DNA from: Nephromyces sp. MM_2019
Lineage: Eukaryota > Apicomplexa > Aconoidasida > Nephromycida
Length of the DNA stretch: 64,000 bases
NCBI GenBank assembly: GCA_015657535.1
Contig: JADHZB010000751.1
Location: 1 to 64,000 of the forward strand
Direction: 5' to 3'
The notes below the pieces were generated by a model. The model was not told the DNA's origin. It saw only the letters and a program-made list of their open reading frames with translations, and did no database searches. Positions 51,626-64,000 of this stretch are shown one piece after another (positions within the stretch are counted from its first letter, which is position 1; the number at the start of each line of letters is the position of its first letter). The translations under genes and the position numbers were made by a program.

Positions 51626-53701
51626 CTGAAATTAAAAGGCTGCACCGGGTATAAGAAAAATTCTAAAGGAAATTTGTAAAAAAACGAGACTCTTTACAGA
51701 GGTAGCATATCATTTCAAAAATATTCCAAAGATAACCTCAAAGGGATGCTGCCTCCTTTGACTCTAAAAGAGGCTCGATCTTTACGCTAATCGTCGGTAT
51801 GCTTAAAAGCCTTTGATGCGTTTTCTTTATGTGAATTTCTGGAAGTTTTGCGATGTTTTTGATGACGAAATATCGTTTTTATCTGTTATAACATGATAAA
51901 ATATACATAATTTTTAGAAGAAAAAACTTTGAAGGAGTGTTTGTTAGGCCGATTAGATGTAGATCTTTCTAACCCTGCGTCTTGTCAGTAGTCTTAAAGC
52001 CTCAAAAAATTGTTTGTTTTTCCTCAAAATTGTGACGCGAAGTACGCTAGAAAAGACAACAATATTCGTTATAATTTTACTGTTTTCTGGCACAGAAAGA
52101 TTCACTTGTGCTGTTGCCCTTGTGGTAGCAAGCCATAGTCTTTATTTTATCAAGGAAGCTTATTGAAATGAACCTCATCATTTTTTTTGCGTCTTTTCCG
52201 ATCGAAGCAATCGAATTGAGTAGCACAGCTAGGTCCTCATTTTTTTATTAAAAACAAGGGAATCAGCAACGGCGTTTAGCATGCCTTGATTACAGTGCCA
52301 GAAACCGTTACCAGGATACTGACCGAGGATAGGAAGTCTAAAGTGCATGCTTTCACTGCAGATCTAGGAAGATATCTGCTATCCATGGCGGTATAGTACA
52401 ACTTATGAAATGGTATATACGGGTCCATTTAAGAAGCTAAACAAAGTAGAGTATACATACACCGAAATGCAGGGGCGTAAACAAACATATAGGAACACAC
52501 GCAGAAAAAATATATTATGTGGCTATTTAGTTTTAATTTTTCCCGTTATCTTTTGCCTGTTCAAGGTTAGCCTGCATATCTAATAAGGATAACAACCAGT
52601 ATATCCACTGCTTTGTCTTCTCAATGAAAATACATTACGAGCCTTGTTTGAAAGCTTGAGAGCATAGCCTATAAATCATATGACATATTTACACCAGCAG
52701 CTTTTCCTCGTAAATGGATGAAAAAAAGCAAAATTTTGAGTTAAAGGTCAAGCTGCATTTGAGTTATAGGTTAAAAGATTGTATTGTGATGAAAACTGCA
52801 AAATTGGTAAGAGACTGCGAGGGGTCGTGCCGCTTACCAGACTATTTTAGTAGCTGCAGCTATCTGGCTGGTAACATGCCAAGAATGGACAGCGGCTATG
52901 CTGTTTTCGGCTGCGACTCATAAGGCTTCACGTGTGTGCAAAAGTCCCAATTTTTTAGTCGCTGCATTTCTGGCTTCATCAGCCGGAACTACACAGGATA
53001 GGTCAACCACCCCGTAAGCAAACTACAATGCAGCTGAGTGATTATTGAAGACTCAGGCTTCAAGCATTCCCGACGCTTTTCGTGATGTTCCGGCTGAAAA
53101 TTTTGGCAGGAATGCTTCTCCCTTCCCTTTGAAACTTTACATGAAATGCGGCTGGATGATGATTCGGATATAGTTGACATGTAAAAAAACCCGTAATACA
53201 TTTTAATGCGCAAGCAGATTAGGCGCACATTTTGCTGTGCTAGCATCTCTTTGGAAAGTCATTCGCTACCATGCGTTATTCTGCAAAAAGTTTTATTTCC
53301 AAAAGGGATCGTGTTTGAAAAGAGCTGTTTCCTTTCACGAACTATCGCGAGCGATGAGGTTTTTTGTAATGAAATCCGCTTCCTGGATAAAATTGCGGGA
53401 TAAACCCTCGTATGAAGGCATGTCCTCGACCTTCACATGCAGAGATGAAGCTAACAGCAACTCATCATCCGAAAACTACTCACTACACATTCAGTCACAC
53501 GTCACTGCTCTCAATCTTCCCAGAGATTAGACGGACAGTATCTTCCTGCTCACGATCCGAAAGCTGCTCAATTCACCTCAAATCAGACAGCACACATACA
53601 CATGAGGAAAAAGGCTAGTAATTTGGAAATATTCCCGCAAGTACCCTTCTATTTAAATATGCTTTGCGGCAGAGTTTTCCTTGGATCAGCCCACCCCCCC
53701 A
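51626..53701. other. Interval upstream of the RAP-domain gene
   Basis: Holds short overlapping frames only: a Ser/Lys/His-rich minus-strand frame at 52989-53180 that may be an exon of the 51.3-kb gene, and plus-strand frames at 53206-53618 with no motif. The promoter of the plus-strand RAP gene should lie just before 53.7 kb. Confidence 0.35.
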
Positions 53702-56700
53702 ATGTACTCTATACGAGGGATACACAGTGTCCTCCCTCCTCTTCTGCGGGCACCCTGGAGAGCCGGAGAAAGGACTAATCATGCAAGAGCAATTCATTTT
53801 AGAAAAGCAAATACATCGTGGAAGCATATCATTTCCCAGTTGGCAGCTTATCGCAACTCTGCCTCGTCGGAAGCCCCTGGAAAACTTCATTCGATGCTTG
53901 CAAGTATTTTCCAAGCAATAAGAAGCTCAGGCGTGACGGCGACCCAACTGCATGCTTCTGAAGATTTTCAATGGCTTGTTCATACATTGCCGCAACTCGC
54001 TGATGTAAAAAATAAGAGTATAACTTTTTCACCTTCACTCATTGTGCTGATTGCTGGCAACTGTGCAAAGTTAGGGCTGAGTCATGTACCATTGTGGCTC
54101 TTTCTGGCTGATAAACTTAAAGAGCATGCAAAAAGAGCAAATAAGGGGAAGCTTAAAGTGACCGTTTCCCAACTCGGTGCTATCAATAAATGCAAGTCTC
54201 ATGCTCAAGAAGTTGAAGCTGCCGCTAAGGCTTTCAGAAGTACTACTGCCTCCTCAAACACCGGATTGCTGCCAGAATTTTCCCATGACAAAGTTGCTGG
54301 ATACTTGCCTCTAGATACTATTAATAAGTATGCGGCGCTGCGCCAGGGAGACAGTTTTTTAAGTAGTGCAACTACGGTAGTTAATTTATATATCCCCTCG
54401 CCTCCTGCTGCCTTAAACCAAATTCAGGAAGTATCCTGCTTGGCACCTCTCGTTCCACAGACTTCGTCAGGGCTTCCCACAATACTTCCAGCTCCCCCCT
54501 TTTCTGAAATATCTCTTTTTCTCGCTTATGCTGGGAATATTCGCATCCCCATTTTTTCTCGGCTTGCTGAGTTGTGCAGAAGTGCCTTTCCCCATATTGC
54601 TTTGTTAGATGCGAATCATTTGTCGTGTCTCTGCTTCTTCCTAGTTAGATATGGTGTGTGCAGTAGCGCTTCTTCCATATATATATCGTCTCATAATTTT
54701 GAGAACTTGTCAAAAAATACAAGGCACTCTGCTAGTAGCTCCTATATGTCTTCACCAAAGGGTGATTCATTGCAAGACAAGAGCAGGAGAAAGAGGTTTA
54801 AAGAATTTGCTTCGACGCCGTTTTCCGCTGCTGTTGCGAAAAATCTTCACTTGAACTGCCTGAATTTTCAGGCAGATGTTTTAATTGATGTTTTGTACCA
54901 CTTGACACGCGTGAACAGCAGCTGTTTAATTAGTGTTTTAGATAAAAAGCATCATCTTCGAAGCCTACTAAATAAGATAAAAATAAAGGGAGAAGATGCA
55001 GCTACAGAAAAGCTTGGAAGAATTGCAGTAACTTTCGTGAAAATCCTACAGTTTGAAGCCCGTTCTCTGGCGGTCTATTTGAGGTTTTTTTGGAGAATTT
55101 TTAAATCTAGAGTGGAAGATGAGAAAGAGGTTTTTGATAATCTTAAAGTGAATGAGCTTGCTAGGTTTCAGGTGCTGCTAGACTTTCTGTGGAGCTTCGC
55201 AAAAGTGAAGCTGCGTAATAAGATAATGCTTAATCAAGCAGTTTATTTGCTTAAAATATTTTTGAAAAAGTAAGTCATGTCATTGAAGTTGTGGCGTTTT
55301 TCGAGGAAGTTATCCTTCTGTATGAATTATCGCTTTGAGGATATAATTTGTGATCTAGAGCGTAGTTTTGTTGTGTGTGCGTGTTTTTCTCTTGTGTCTT
55401 GTGTATATAAATTTCTAGTTTTTTGTGTGTGGGGATATCAAAAAGTCGTCTTACCAGTACAAAACTTGAGCATGAGGTCTCTGATTGCTATAGGGCTCAA
55501 ATGTACACGGGTGTAGCTACACTCTTTGCTATAACTGCACACTATGCTGCCTGCTTTACGATAAAGGAATGTGTATATATTCAAGAAAAATGCCTTCCTT
55601 AGTGCGTAAAATCCGCTTTTGGTGTGAGATAACTAGGAGCTCTGGAAGTTGACAGAATGGTTTCCTGCGAAGCTGGCGGAAAGTAGTAGGAAAAATTAGA
55701 AAGCTACTGTGTGTGTTGTGTGTGTTGAAAAGAGAAGAGTTTGGTTAATTAGTATCTCTTGTATTGATTGATATAGGTTCTTTATTCGGAGAATTTTGGC
55801 TTCTCATTTGCATTCATATTGATCGGATAAATTCGCTTAATCCTTCTTTTCTAGGGCTTATATTGATAGCCTTACTCTCTATGTTAGTAACATATTATAA
55901 GCTTCCATTCGATGATATTATGTATGATTTTTACTCCATTACAAGGAAAGTAAACGATTGCCATCAATAAAGAGATGCATAGCCTTAAGTAGTGTGCAAG
56001 CATCAACTTGTGTGTTACGCCTGGCTGCCAAATAAAGAGATTTTATTTTTTCTATAGAAAATGCTTAGGAATGAGGGGCGCACTAGTCAGCCAGCTTTGC
56101 TACAGTATATCCGAGCTAGGAATACGAGATAGAGTAGTTTGGGAGTTTCTTGCGGATTCTGTTAAGGTCAGTGTGTGTGGGTTTATTGCCTACTCTTTGT
56201 CTTAATGCCTAGTTTTCTGCGAGTAATACTATGTCTGCACATCTTAAGGCTGATTTCACTCTATTGTTGCTTAGCTTAGCCTGTTTGCTCGCTAAAGCTT
56301 TCATCTTTTTGAGAGATACTTGTGTAAGGTATGTGTGTGTAGATATCAAAGGAGGAGGGAGAATGCTGCTTTTTTTGTAAAAATGCTTTTTTTGGAGGAA
56401 GAATTGAACGTGTGTGTAGTGCAGTTTGCTAATTTGATGAGTGTTTAGTGTAATTTTGGGAGAATTGAATGTGGGTATGCTTCACTCACTTCAAAACCTT
56501 CACATGCACGTAGAGACTATTTTCTTAAGCTCAATTAAATGCTTTTACTTCTTGCTCGCATCACTGCTTTAACACACAGCCTAGTCCCAGCGACAAAGTA
56601 CTACTCACTCTTTATACATAAGACCAGTTCTTTGTGGCTCATACTTGGCTGGGAGAGAGAGACTTTAACTATTTTTTTGGCGTTCATAGCTGATATAGTT

Positions 56701-59700
56701 TAGCTTACCACCTGCACACAACTTAGTGGCCTTGATCTTCCCTCTATGGAGCTATTTGCTCAGTTAACGTCTTCATCCTTTTCCTATTTAGACTAGGCAA
56801 AACTCCTCTTAGCGAACGCTTTTAACGACTCTGATGTTTGCCAGTCTTTCTAGCACTATCTGATGAAATTTTAAGAGTGTCTCTGCTCATCTCCCACGGC
56901 TGGTTACCATGAGAAAAATGATGCACTATAAAGCGTTTTTCTCCTTTATTCGAGAACGAAAACACACACATAGTTGAGGCAATTATAGGGCAAGAAAACA
57001 CTTTTTTCATTTTATTTCCACTGCTTTTTCTGCTGATTTCTTTGGCTGTAATGAGGGAAAGTAATGGCTGCTTAAACTCCCTCTTTCTCAGAGCAGAATG
57101 AGTTTCTCACCTTTAGATTTGTCTCTCCTATCTTATGGATTTGGGACAATAGGATTTGATGAGGACAAGGAGGTGTACGTATCGTTATCCTCTAAGGCGT
57201 TGAGTTTGAAGGTGAGGTGTGCTTGATGTGTGTGTGCGTATGTATAGTTTGGATGGGTGGGAAATGGCGGAGGAGATAATGTAGAAGAAGTAGGCTAGAA
57301 GAATGGAGGAGAAAACGAGTGAAGTTGCGTGTATGTGGAGCTTGAAATTTTGGGGTTTTTATGGTTTTATAGTGTTAATAAGAGTGATTTTGGTCTTCTT
57401 TTTGTGGTGAGGATTTGGAGTCAGGAGTGTGTGTGTGTTGGCGCGTCTATTTTATTGTGTGTTTGCATGTATTTTTGAGCGACTGTGTATGTGTTTTTTG
57501 CGTGAATGTGTGTGTTTGCCCGAAATGATTTTATACCTCTTCAAAAAAGCACTAAATTGAAAGCATATAGCTGAAGAAAACGATGCGAATTCGCCTGCTT
57601 ACAGCAGCTGTTTTGATAGCTGTCAGCCTTTCTATCCTGCTTTTCCTTCTGCTTCCAAAGTCTCTATTAAATTTGTAAAAAACTTCAAATTTTGACTGCA
57701 GAGTCGCTTCTTTTAGACGCTTTCTCTTCTTCTTTTCGATACTCCTTCCTCTTTTTCTTCTCTAGTCATCCTTCAATCCTAGGAATATACTTGGTTTGCT
57801 AGACGGGCTAGTGTTGGCTGGAGCTTACAAGCATAATGTAAGAGGGCGAGTATACTCTTTAACATACACTCATAGCTTTGATATGTGGAGTTCTATATCG
57901 CTCTCCTACGCGGTGGGCTTGGGATAGTTGGATTCATGTTCTTCATCATAACTTTATGTATGAATAGCAGCACACACTGCGGGAGTTTGAAATTCCCGAG
58001 GAAAGTATGTGTTTGTAATTTCATCTTCATGTGTGTGCTGGTGTTTGTGTGTGTGGGTATGTGTGTGCGTTTCTTTGTGTGCGTCTTGTATGGGTACTCT
58101 TTTTTCTTTGTGTATTCAGCCTTGTATGTACTTCTGCGTGTGTGTTCTTTCGTTTTCCCCCCTGTGTGTGTACTCATCTACCTGTTTTTTGAGTGATTTT
58201 TCAAACTCATATATACTGAATACAGATGACTTTCTTCGCACACCGTTTCCTTCTCCCTCTACTGTATTTAACTGTGTGTTGCTCCTGAAGAAAATGCTAG
58301 GTTTTTTCAGGTGTTGTTCACACTTTTCTTTACGCAATGCTAGAGTGATGATGCTTGAAGTCTAGCGTAAACTAGTGTGTTTGTATGTTGCATAGTGAAC
58401 ATTTGTTCCACCTTTTTTCGCCTACAGTCTGAGGTATTCTTGGAGTTTCTGGAGCTTTTAATATCTTCAAACTTTTCGGTGGGAAGCTGCCTGCTGTCTA
58501 AGCATTTTTTGCGGAATTTTACACGTGCAGCATCGATATGATGTGTGTTAATGCTTCCAAGGATTTCGTCTTTATTGAGTTTTCTTTGTTCTCTAGATAT
58601 GCATAAACTTACTCGCTTACGCTGTAGATATATATGAATGGGGAGAGGTGGTAGAGTTAAGTGTCTCCAGTAGTGTTGTATGTTTTTTTAAGCTTTAAAG
58701 TCCAGTGCATTTTAAACAGCAGTATTTGTGTGTTTTGTTAGGTTTAAAGACTAGTGCATTTCTTTATTTTGTGATTATGCGTGTGTTTTTAGATTTCACT
58801 TCCAGTGCCTTTGTCTGATGTGTGAGTGTGTGTGTATGTGTGCTCGCATTTGTATGTTTTTTCCCGGTGAATTTCTGTATTTGTGTGTGTGTGTGGTTGA
58901 GCTATGGTACTGTGTGTTTGAAATTTGATGAATAGGCAGTAGACGCTGTGTGTGGTTGTGCTATGCTGTTGTGGTGCTGTGTGTTCCCAAGCTACTCAAT
59001 AAGCTGCTTAAACTGAAGAGGTTGACTGTGTGTGTGTTCTGCTATCTCTCAGACCTCAAAGGAAACACCAGTTGAAATGGAGCACCAATTGGGTCGAATC
59101 TTAAATTCTCTGGCTCTGGAGGTAGCATGAGGCTGCAGTAAAGAGGCTCGCGTGTGTGTGTATCTATATGTGTGCTTTTGCGTGTATGCTTTTTTGTGTG
59201 ATTTTTTGATGCTTTTTTATTGCGTGACGTGTACATACAGCATGCTGAAGTTGAAGTTGAGTTTTTTGGCTACCTCAAGATATTCTGTTTTTGGATTTCA
59301 ACTGTGAAGATGAGAGGGAATTTAATGATGGTGTGTGTGTTAATCATTGATAAGCAGACGTTTAACGTTGGAAAGTTTTTATTTTCAGGCTCCTGAAATT
59401 GTCTCAAGGCCGTGTGCTTCAGAAGCTATCATTTGCTTAGTTTCGAAGTATCAAGCTAAAGGGATGAAGATGCAGAATAAATTGAAGAGGGTAAAGAGAT
59501 ACTTTTGCTGCTTCATCCGTCTTGCAATCTAAGCTCCTGTTACATTTGATGTTTGGAATGCATATTTGATGGGTAATAGGTGGTGTGTGCGAAAACTTAG
59601 CCGAATTTATTGAAAGTTAGCTGGTAGCAGCAGAAAAGAGAGTGCTTTTTGAACGATGGAATTTTTATGCATTATTTCACAAGTCTGAAGGCTTCTGGTG

Positions 59701-62590
59701 GGTGTGTGTGTGTGGTACTTGTGTATGTTTGTGATAATTATGTATGTGTTTTATGCTTCTGTTTGTGTGTACTACTCATGTGTGCGTGTGAAACTGGCAT
59801 ACACCTGTGCGTGATTCTCATGTACATGTGCCTGCGATTTTTGCATATGTGTGTGCGATTTTATCGCGTGTTTATGTTTCTGCAATAATTGTGTGCGTTT
59901 TTTATGTAAAATTTCAGTTTTTCTCATTTTTTTCCAATTAATGCTGTAGAGTTTCAGATTTTTATCGATTACATTGCGTCTCTATTTGTAGAGTCATTCA
60001 TTCAACTCACTTTCTGCTGCTTTTCATTGTCTATGACTATTCGCAACAAATTTCCTGCATATAGGTAAATTGACACCGTTTTATTCGAAAAAAATAGCTC
60101 TTTGTAGCCTTTAAAGGTATTTTCATTGAGCAGATATGCGGAGGCGCGTCATTCAGGCAGTCTAACACAACAATTTTGCTCATTGTGTTTTCATTTCCGT
60201 ATTCTTCAAGAGTTTTTTGAACAAAATACTAGAAAAATTGAAGATCCTACATGTTTAGAGCGTTCTTACTGTTTCTATTACAAAATCAATCAAAAAATTA
60301 ACCCAAATACTCGAAAAGTCAGTTCTTGTAGTGGTTTTTTGCCTTCTTCACTACTTGCTCCAGCTCAAATTTCATCAAAAACTCAATCAAAATACATGTT
60401 TTTCCCAACAAAGGCGTATTCAGCAGTTGTTGTTTCTTCCCTCCCAAAAGCAGAGTTTTAACCTCTTCCTAAACACTCTCCGAGTACGAAACAATGCTTA
60501 TCTTTTTGCTCAATGTTTGGCATTCTTTTCGCTGTTGAAACTACTGCCGAAGCCTCCCTTTCTAGCTCTGATGAATAACATTTTTTTTGCCAGAAAATCC
60601 ACGAGAAGAAGCAGAACTTTTCTTCTTTCAGAAATACCATGAAGAGCTCGAGTATTTTCTAGATGAACATCTTCCTAGCCATGTTGGCTCGTCAGTTTTA
60701 AAGTCATTGAAGATTCCATATGTATTAGACGCCGAGCTTATCTTGAGGTATCACTTTTCTCTTGCTTGTTCCTAGATGAAGTGTGTGTGTTTTCTGTAAA
60801 ATATTCTGCATTTTCCTCGTCTTTGAAGTGTTTTATAGCTGTAAAAGCTTCAGTAAATGTTTTTTTCTGAAAGTTTGGCTTTTCCTGCGCTTTGGGAATG
60901 CATGCATTTAAGCAGAGATTACACTGTGAGCTTGCTATATTCTATACGTTTTTGGTTTATGAGCGAAATCGGGGAGATTTTGCCTGTTTTTGCATGAAGA
61001 TGAGGAGGAATTTCTTCCTGTTTGTTTGATTTGATGAGAGTGATGAATGAAGGTCCTCTTCTCATCTTTTTTTGCAACATGATGATATACTGAAGGTTTT
61101 TTTACTTGCCGGTTGAAGTGTGTGTGGCAGTGATGGGGGATGATATGAAAAATCATCTTCATTTTAATAGGTTTTAGGTGGGTTTTTGGAGCTTCAGTAT
61201 AGAGAGAAGTTTGTGTGTTTCAGTGATTGGAGATTATCATCCATTGCTTCTATAGGAAGCAGAAAATTTCACCTTCTCTGTGTGCTAAGATAATTGTAAT
61301 TTTCCTTTTCGAAGAAATTCTCTGGCTTTCCCTTTTTTATTGTATAGAACGTCGCATGTGTGTTATTTTTTTGCAGTGAAACTATTAGAGATTAGATTAT
61401 ACCCGAGTGTGTGAGAGTTATTTTCTAGTGTTCTGTGCATTTCTAGAAATAGAGCCTTCAAACTTCTTCTTTGAAAGAGCAATCGTTCCCGTATGCCAGT
61501 TTGTCGATTTTTTTCATACTTTCACTTATCTCATTAGGTTTTCACTGAATAATGTAGCATACATACACGCAAACATTTTTAAAAGTTTTTTATCTTCCTA
61601 CTAAACAAAAACCTAGTCTATTGTTTATACTTTCAGTTTATGTGTGTGCTCATTCCTCTCAAATTGCTTTAAGCCTACATTTTCACTTGCTCTGCTGATG
61701 TTACTTTATACTATTAACAGTGAATCAAGAATTTTCCCGAAATTGGCAATTGAAGTTTCTTCTGATTTTCATCATTGCCCTCTAACACATGAGCTGCTTG
61801 GTGTTATGAGGATGAAGAAGCGGCAACTGGCTTTGCTAAACTATGAGTTAATCTTTATAAACAGGAGAAAATGGTGAGTAAAAGTGGAATCTTTGTGTGT
61901 GTGTTTGGTATATAAATGTGTGTGTTGTTATATATGCGGGTGTGTGCTGACAATTATATATAGCAGTGCAGGAAAAAATGAAAAATTCAAAAGCAGCGAA
62001 CGGCTTTTTCCAGGTTTTTCATATAGAATTCATTGTGTGTGTATGGAGATTGGCTTTTTGTGTGTTACCTTTGTTTTTTATTAATTTCATGGCAACTGAA
62101 GCCTTCTTTTGTTTGAATAACTGCATAAAATTATGGTGGTTTAGAGAAATAAGTAGCAAAATAAGAGAGCTGCCATCTTTGGACTTCATATATTAAATAT
62201 AATATCTCTTCACTTCTCTACTACGTGATTTCAAGCTTATCCTCTAGGTTAGATATTTTTCTTGGTATGCCTTACCTCGTCTTAATAATACTAATCTACT
62301 CTTAATTTTTGCATAAATACTGGGTTTTTTCAGGCTGAAAAAATCTACTGTAGATAATAGGATGAAACATCTTCATACAAGCTTGCTGGTGAGTTTTTGA
62401 TGATGCTAATGAGATTTCTTTAGATACTTTAAAAAGAATATTCTTGTGGATTCAGTGCTACGTTGACTTGAAGATTTCAACCTACCTAGACGTTGAAATT
62501 ACTTGCTTTTTAATGAATGCCATACAAAATTTTCAGGAAGAAATCGTTTTGGAATTTGCAGAGTTTTTTGCTTGGTGGAGGAGTATTTAA
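53702..62590 (+). CDS. Large RAP-domain helical-repeat protein, probably mitochondrial RNA-binding
   Basis: Fifteen exons join in phase, about 1038 residues: 53702-55269, 55458-55510, 55777-55949, 56038-56166, 57092-57211, 57766-57837, 58428-58478, 59053-59121, 59389-59490, 60117-60317, 60364-60483, 60632-60747, 61721-61873, 62334-62388 and 62456-62590. The N-terminus (MYSIRGIHSVLPPLLRAPWR) is basic and lacks acidic residues, typical of a mitochondrial leader. The body has repeated helical hairpins, for example LIVLIAGNCAKLGLSHVPLW, SQLCYSISELGIRDRVVWEF and LSLLSYGFGTIGFDEDKEVY, the style of HPR/FASTK-like repeats. The end is a RAP domain: IPYVLDAELILSESR, KLAIEVSSDFHH, MRMKKRQLALLNYELIFINR, KW, LKKSTVDNRMKHL. 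RAP proteins act in organelle RNA processing or rRNA assembly. The usual EVDGPxH is EVSSDFHH here. Small exons at 55458 and 58428 and the 60483 donor are the least certain. Introns are UG-rich. Confidence 0.85.
58010..59940 (+). repeat. UG-repeat-rich introns of the RAP gene
   Basis: GT/TG-rich blocks at about 58020-58180, 58790-59040, 59150-59200 and 59700-59900 lie between RAP-gene exons on the sense strand. They mirror the CA blocks of the oppositely oriented ValRS gene. Confidence 0.75.
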
Positions 62591-62738
62591 AGGCATTTGA
62601 TGAATTTTTGAACGATTTATTGGGGGATTTCTACTTTTATGAGGAAGTAGCAGCTTGGTTTTTGTTTCTTAGCGCTGCTTTCTACGGATTTTTACTCTCC
62701 CACATATCACAGCCTTATTTTTTCCTTTTCAGAGCTAC

Positions 62739-62987
62739 ATGGAGCTTCATCCATTGAACACAGTAGGCGATGAAGAATCGATAAAGGATGTAGTCAGTTT
62801 AAAGAAGTTTGATTTTAATGGCGAAATAGCCATCTGCTTAGCAAAAGAATATGATGCCACGAAATACTCACTGCCTCATATCAAAACTGCACATAATTGT
62901 TGCGCACTTCTTAGTAGTAATGATGTTAATCCGCTGTTACTGAATGAAAAGAAGCAGTTCGCGCTGCTTGGAATCGGAAGCTAGGCG
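62739..62987 (+). CDS. Exon-like frame after the RAP domain, unidentified
   Basis: Following a TTTTCAG acceptor at about 62732, an open frame starting SYMELHPLNTVGDEESIKDV runs to a stop near 62985 and contains DFNGEIAICLAKEYDATKY. It could be an alternative last exon of the RAP gene (a phase-0 donor exists within that gene's last exon) or the end of another gene. No family was recognised. Confidence 0.35.
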
Positions 62988-62989
62988 AT

Positions 62990-64000
62990 GCTTTTAGCAG
63001 GAAGTTGATTTATCTAATCAAAATTTGAACTAAAATCGCCTATAAAAAGCAAATTATCTCGAGGGTGACGCGGAATTTGCTTATCTGTGGGATTTTTTCT
63101 AAAACGACAAAGTTTCTTGAAAATACGCTGTAAAGATCATATATATGCTCGTGATTGTGTGGCCGCAGTTATTTGAGAAATATAAGCAGACAGAGATATG
63201 TATAGAAGCAAAGAAGTTTAGAGGAACAGCGAGAAATAGAGATGAAGAGAGAAAGGCAAGTAGACATAGAGCGAGACTATTAGAGATAGTTTTAGAGAGA
63301 GGCTAGATAGAGAGATTCTAGTAGAGATTCAGAGACTATTAGAAATAGAGACAAGCGGAGGAACAGAGAGAGACTAGCAGAGAGATTGAGATTTAGTATG
63401 CCTAAAGAGATAGCTTTTCTCCGCCTTCTCGATTTCAAGGCAGATCTTGCTTTTTGCAGCAAGATGGACTTGGGTTATGCCTCATTAAACGGATTGAAAC
63501 CGTCAGTAGCATCGCGTTTTTTTTGTTAAAATCCCTTTTTTTATTGGAATTTTAAGTGATAAGAGTCGCCTGTAGCTTGTGCTCTTGTACCAAGTTTCGT
63601 ATAGTATATCAAAGCAAATGGGAGATTTTCTTGATTGGTTTATCAACTAGACACAAAAATTCAAGAAGATAAGACGCGAATATTTTCTATATAAATCGCT
63701 GCTTATGGCTTATGTTCTGAATAATTTCGTAGTATGAAGGGGACTTTGTAGTTTTCAAGATGAGCTAATTTTTGCTCACTTCAAAGTGGTATTTATCGGG
63801 GGCTGACTCTTGTTCAATGCATTTTTGATCGAGTACTTTATAGTGCTGTCCTGACTAGCCAAAAAGCTTTGCTTAATGTCTGTTTCATGCGAAAAAAATA
63901 GCCTTAATTCTTGCAAAAGGTGCAAAACTTGGAGAAACGCTGCCAATCAATGAGGAAATTTTATCACCTGCCAAAATAAGCACACACTAGAAGCCAGCTG
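62990..64000. other. Right-end interval with a GA-rich block
   Basis: From about 63185 to 63400 the plus strand is purine-rich, made of degenerate AGAGA/AGAGACTA-type repeats. The rest to 64000 shows no frame, RNA gene or element I can support. Confidence 0.45.

Noticed and set aside
57885..58365. Plus-strand Val/Cys/Phe-rich frames of 103 and 118 codons
   Set aside because: These are UG-repeat intron sequence of the RAP gene; the apparent membrane helices come from the GTGTGT repeat.
1..64000. CRISPR arrays, prokaryotic operons, ribosomal RNA, tRNA genes and intact transposons
   Set aside because: I looked for them and saw none; the introns and gene structure are eukaryotic. A covariance-model tRNA/snRNA scan was not possible here.

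Overview
This is nuclear DNA from an intron-rich eukaryote that uses the standard genetic code, most likely a unicellular protist. Coding sequence is broken into many small exons. I assembled genes by hand, requiring a GT donor, an AG acceptor and matching codon phase at each junction; the models together use about 70 introns of roughly 46 bp to 1.3 kb. The lineage is not settled. A large RAP protein with a presumed mitochondrial leader, a topoisomerase VI B-type subunit, a hybrid histidine kinase and a PDE9-like phosphodiesterase would fit an alveolate or another SAR-type protist, but this is inference.

Layout. From 0.1 to 31 kb most genes lie on the minus strand: cytosolic-type valyl-tRNA synthetase (0.25-5.7 kb, 3' end off the window), an unidentified pair of exons (13.8-14.2 kb), an unidentified multi-exon gene (14.7-16.1 kb), a compact topoisomerase VIB-like protein (16.3-18.4 kb), and three unidentified genes (20.9-22.6, 23.6-27.1 and 28.2-30.7 kb). 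One small plus-strand gene sits at 11.7-13.4 kb. From 31.9 kb onward the recognised genes lie on the plus strand: a stand-alone cytochrome b5 (31.9-33.9 kb), a 13-exon membrane hybrid histidine kinase (37.3-45.3 kb), a PDE9-like phosphodiesterase starting 349 bp downstream (45.7-49.7 kb), and a RAP-domain protein (53.7-62.6 kb). One minus-strand exon lies at 51.3-51.6 kb.

Most interesting content. The adjacent kinase and phosphodiesterase keep the fold-level signature of their families but have lost the catalytic residues. The kinase lacks the phospho-accepting His, the N-box Asn and the G1-box Asp/Gly residues, and its receiver lacks the phospho-accepting Asp. All four conserved metal ligands of the phosphodiesterase are substituted. 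Both reading frames remain open through perfectly phased exons, so this looks like a conserved pair of pseudoenzymes rather than simple decay. The topoisomerase VIB-like protein keeps its ATP-binding motifs but has almost no sequence where the middle of the transducer region should be, which resembles meiotic SPO11 partners.

Sequence texture. The introns of the two flanking genes (ValRS and RAP) are UG-repeat-rich on the sense strand although the genes lie on opposite strands. The central genes have A/T-rich introns. A roughly 41-bp A-tract minisatellite, a 23-bp tandem repeat, and polypurine blocks upstream of ValRS and at the right edge fill gene-poor stretches.
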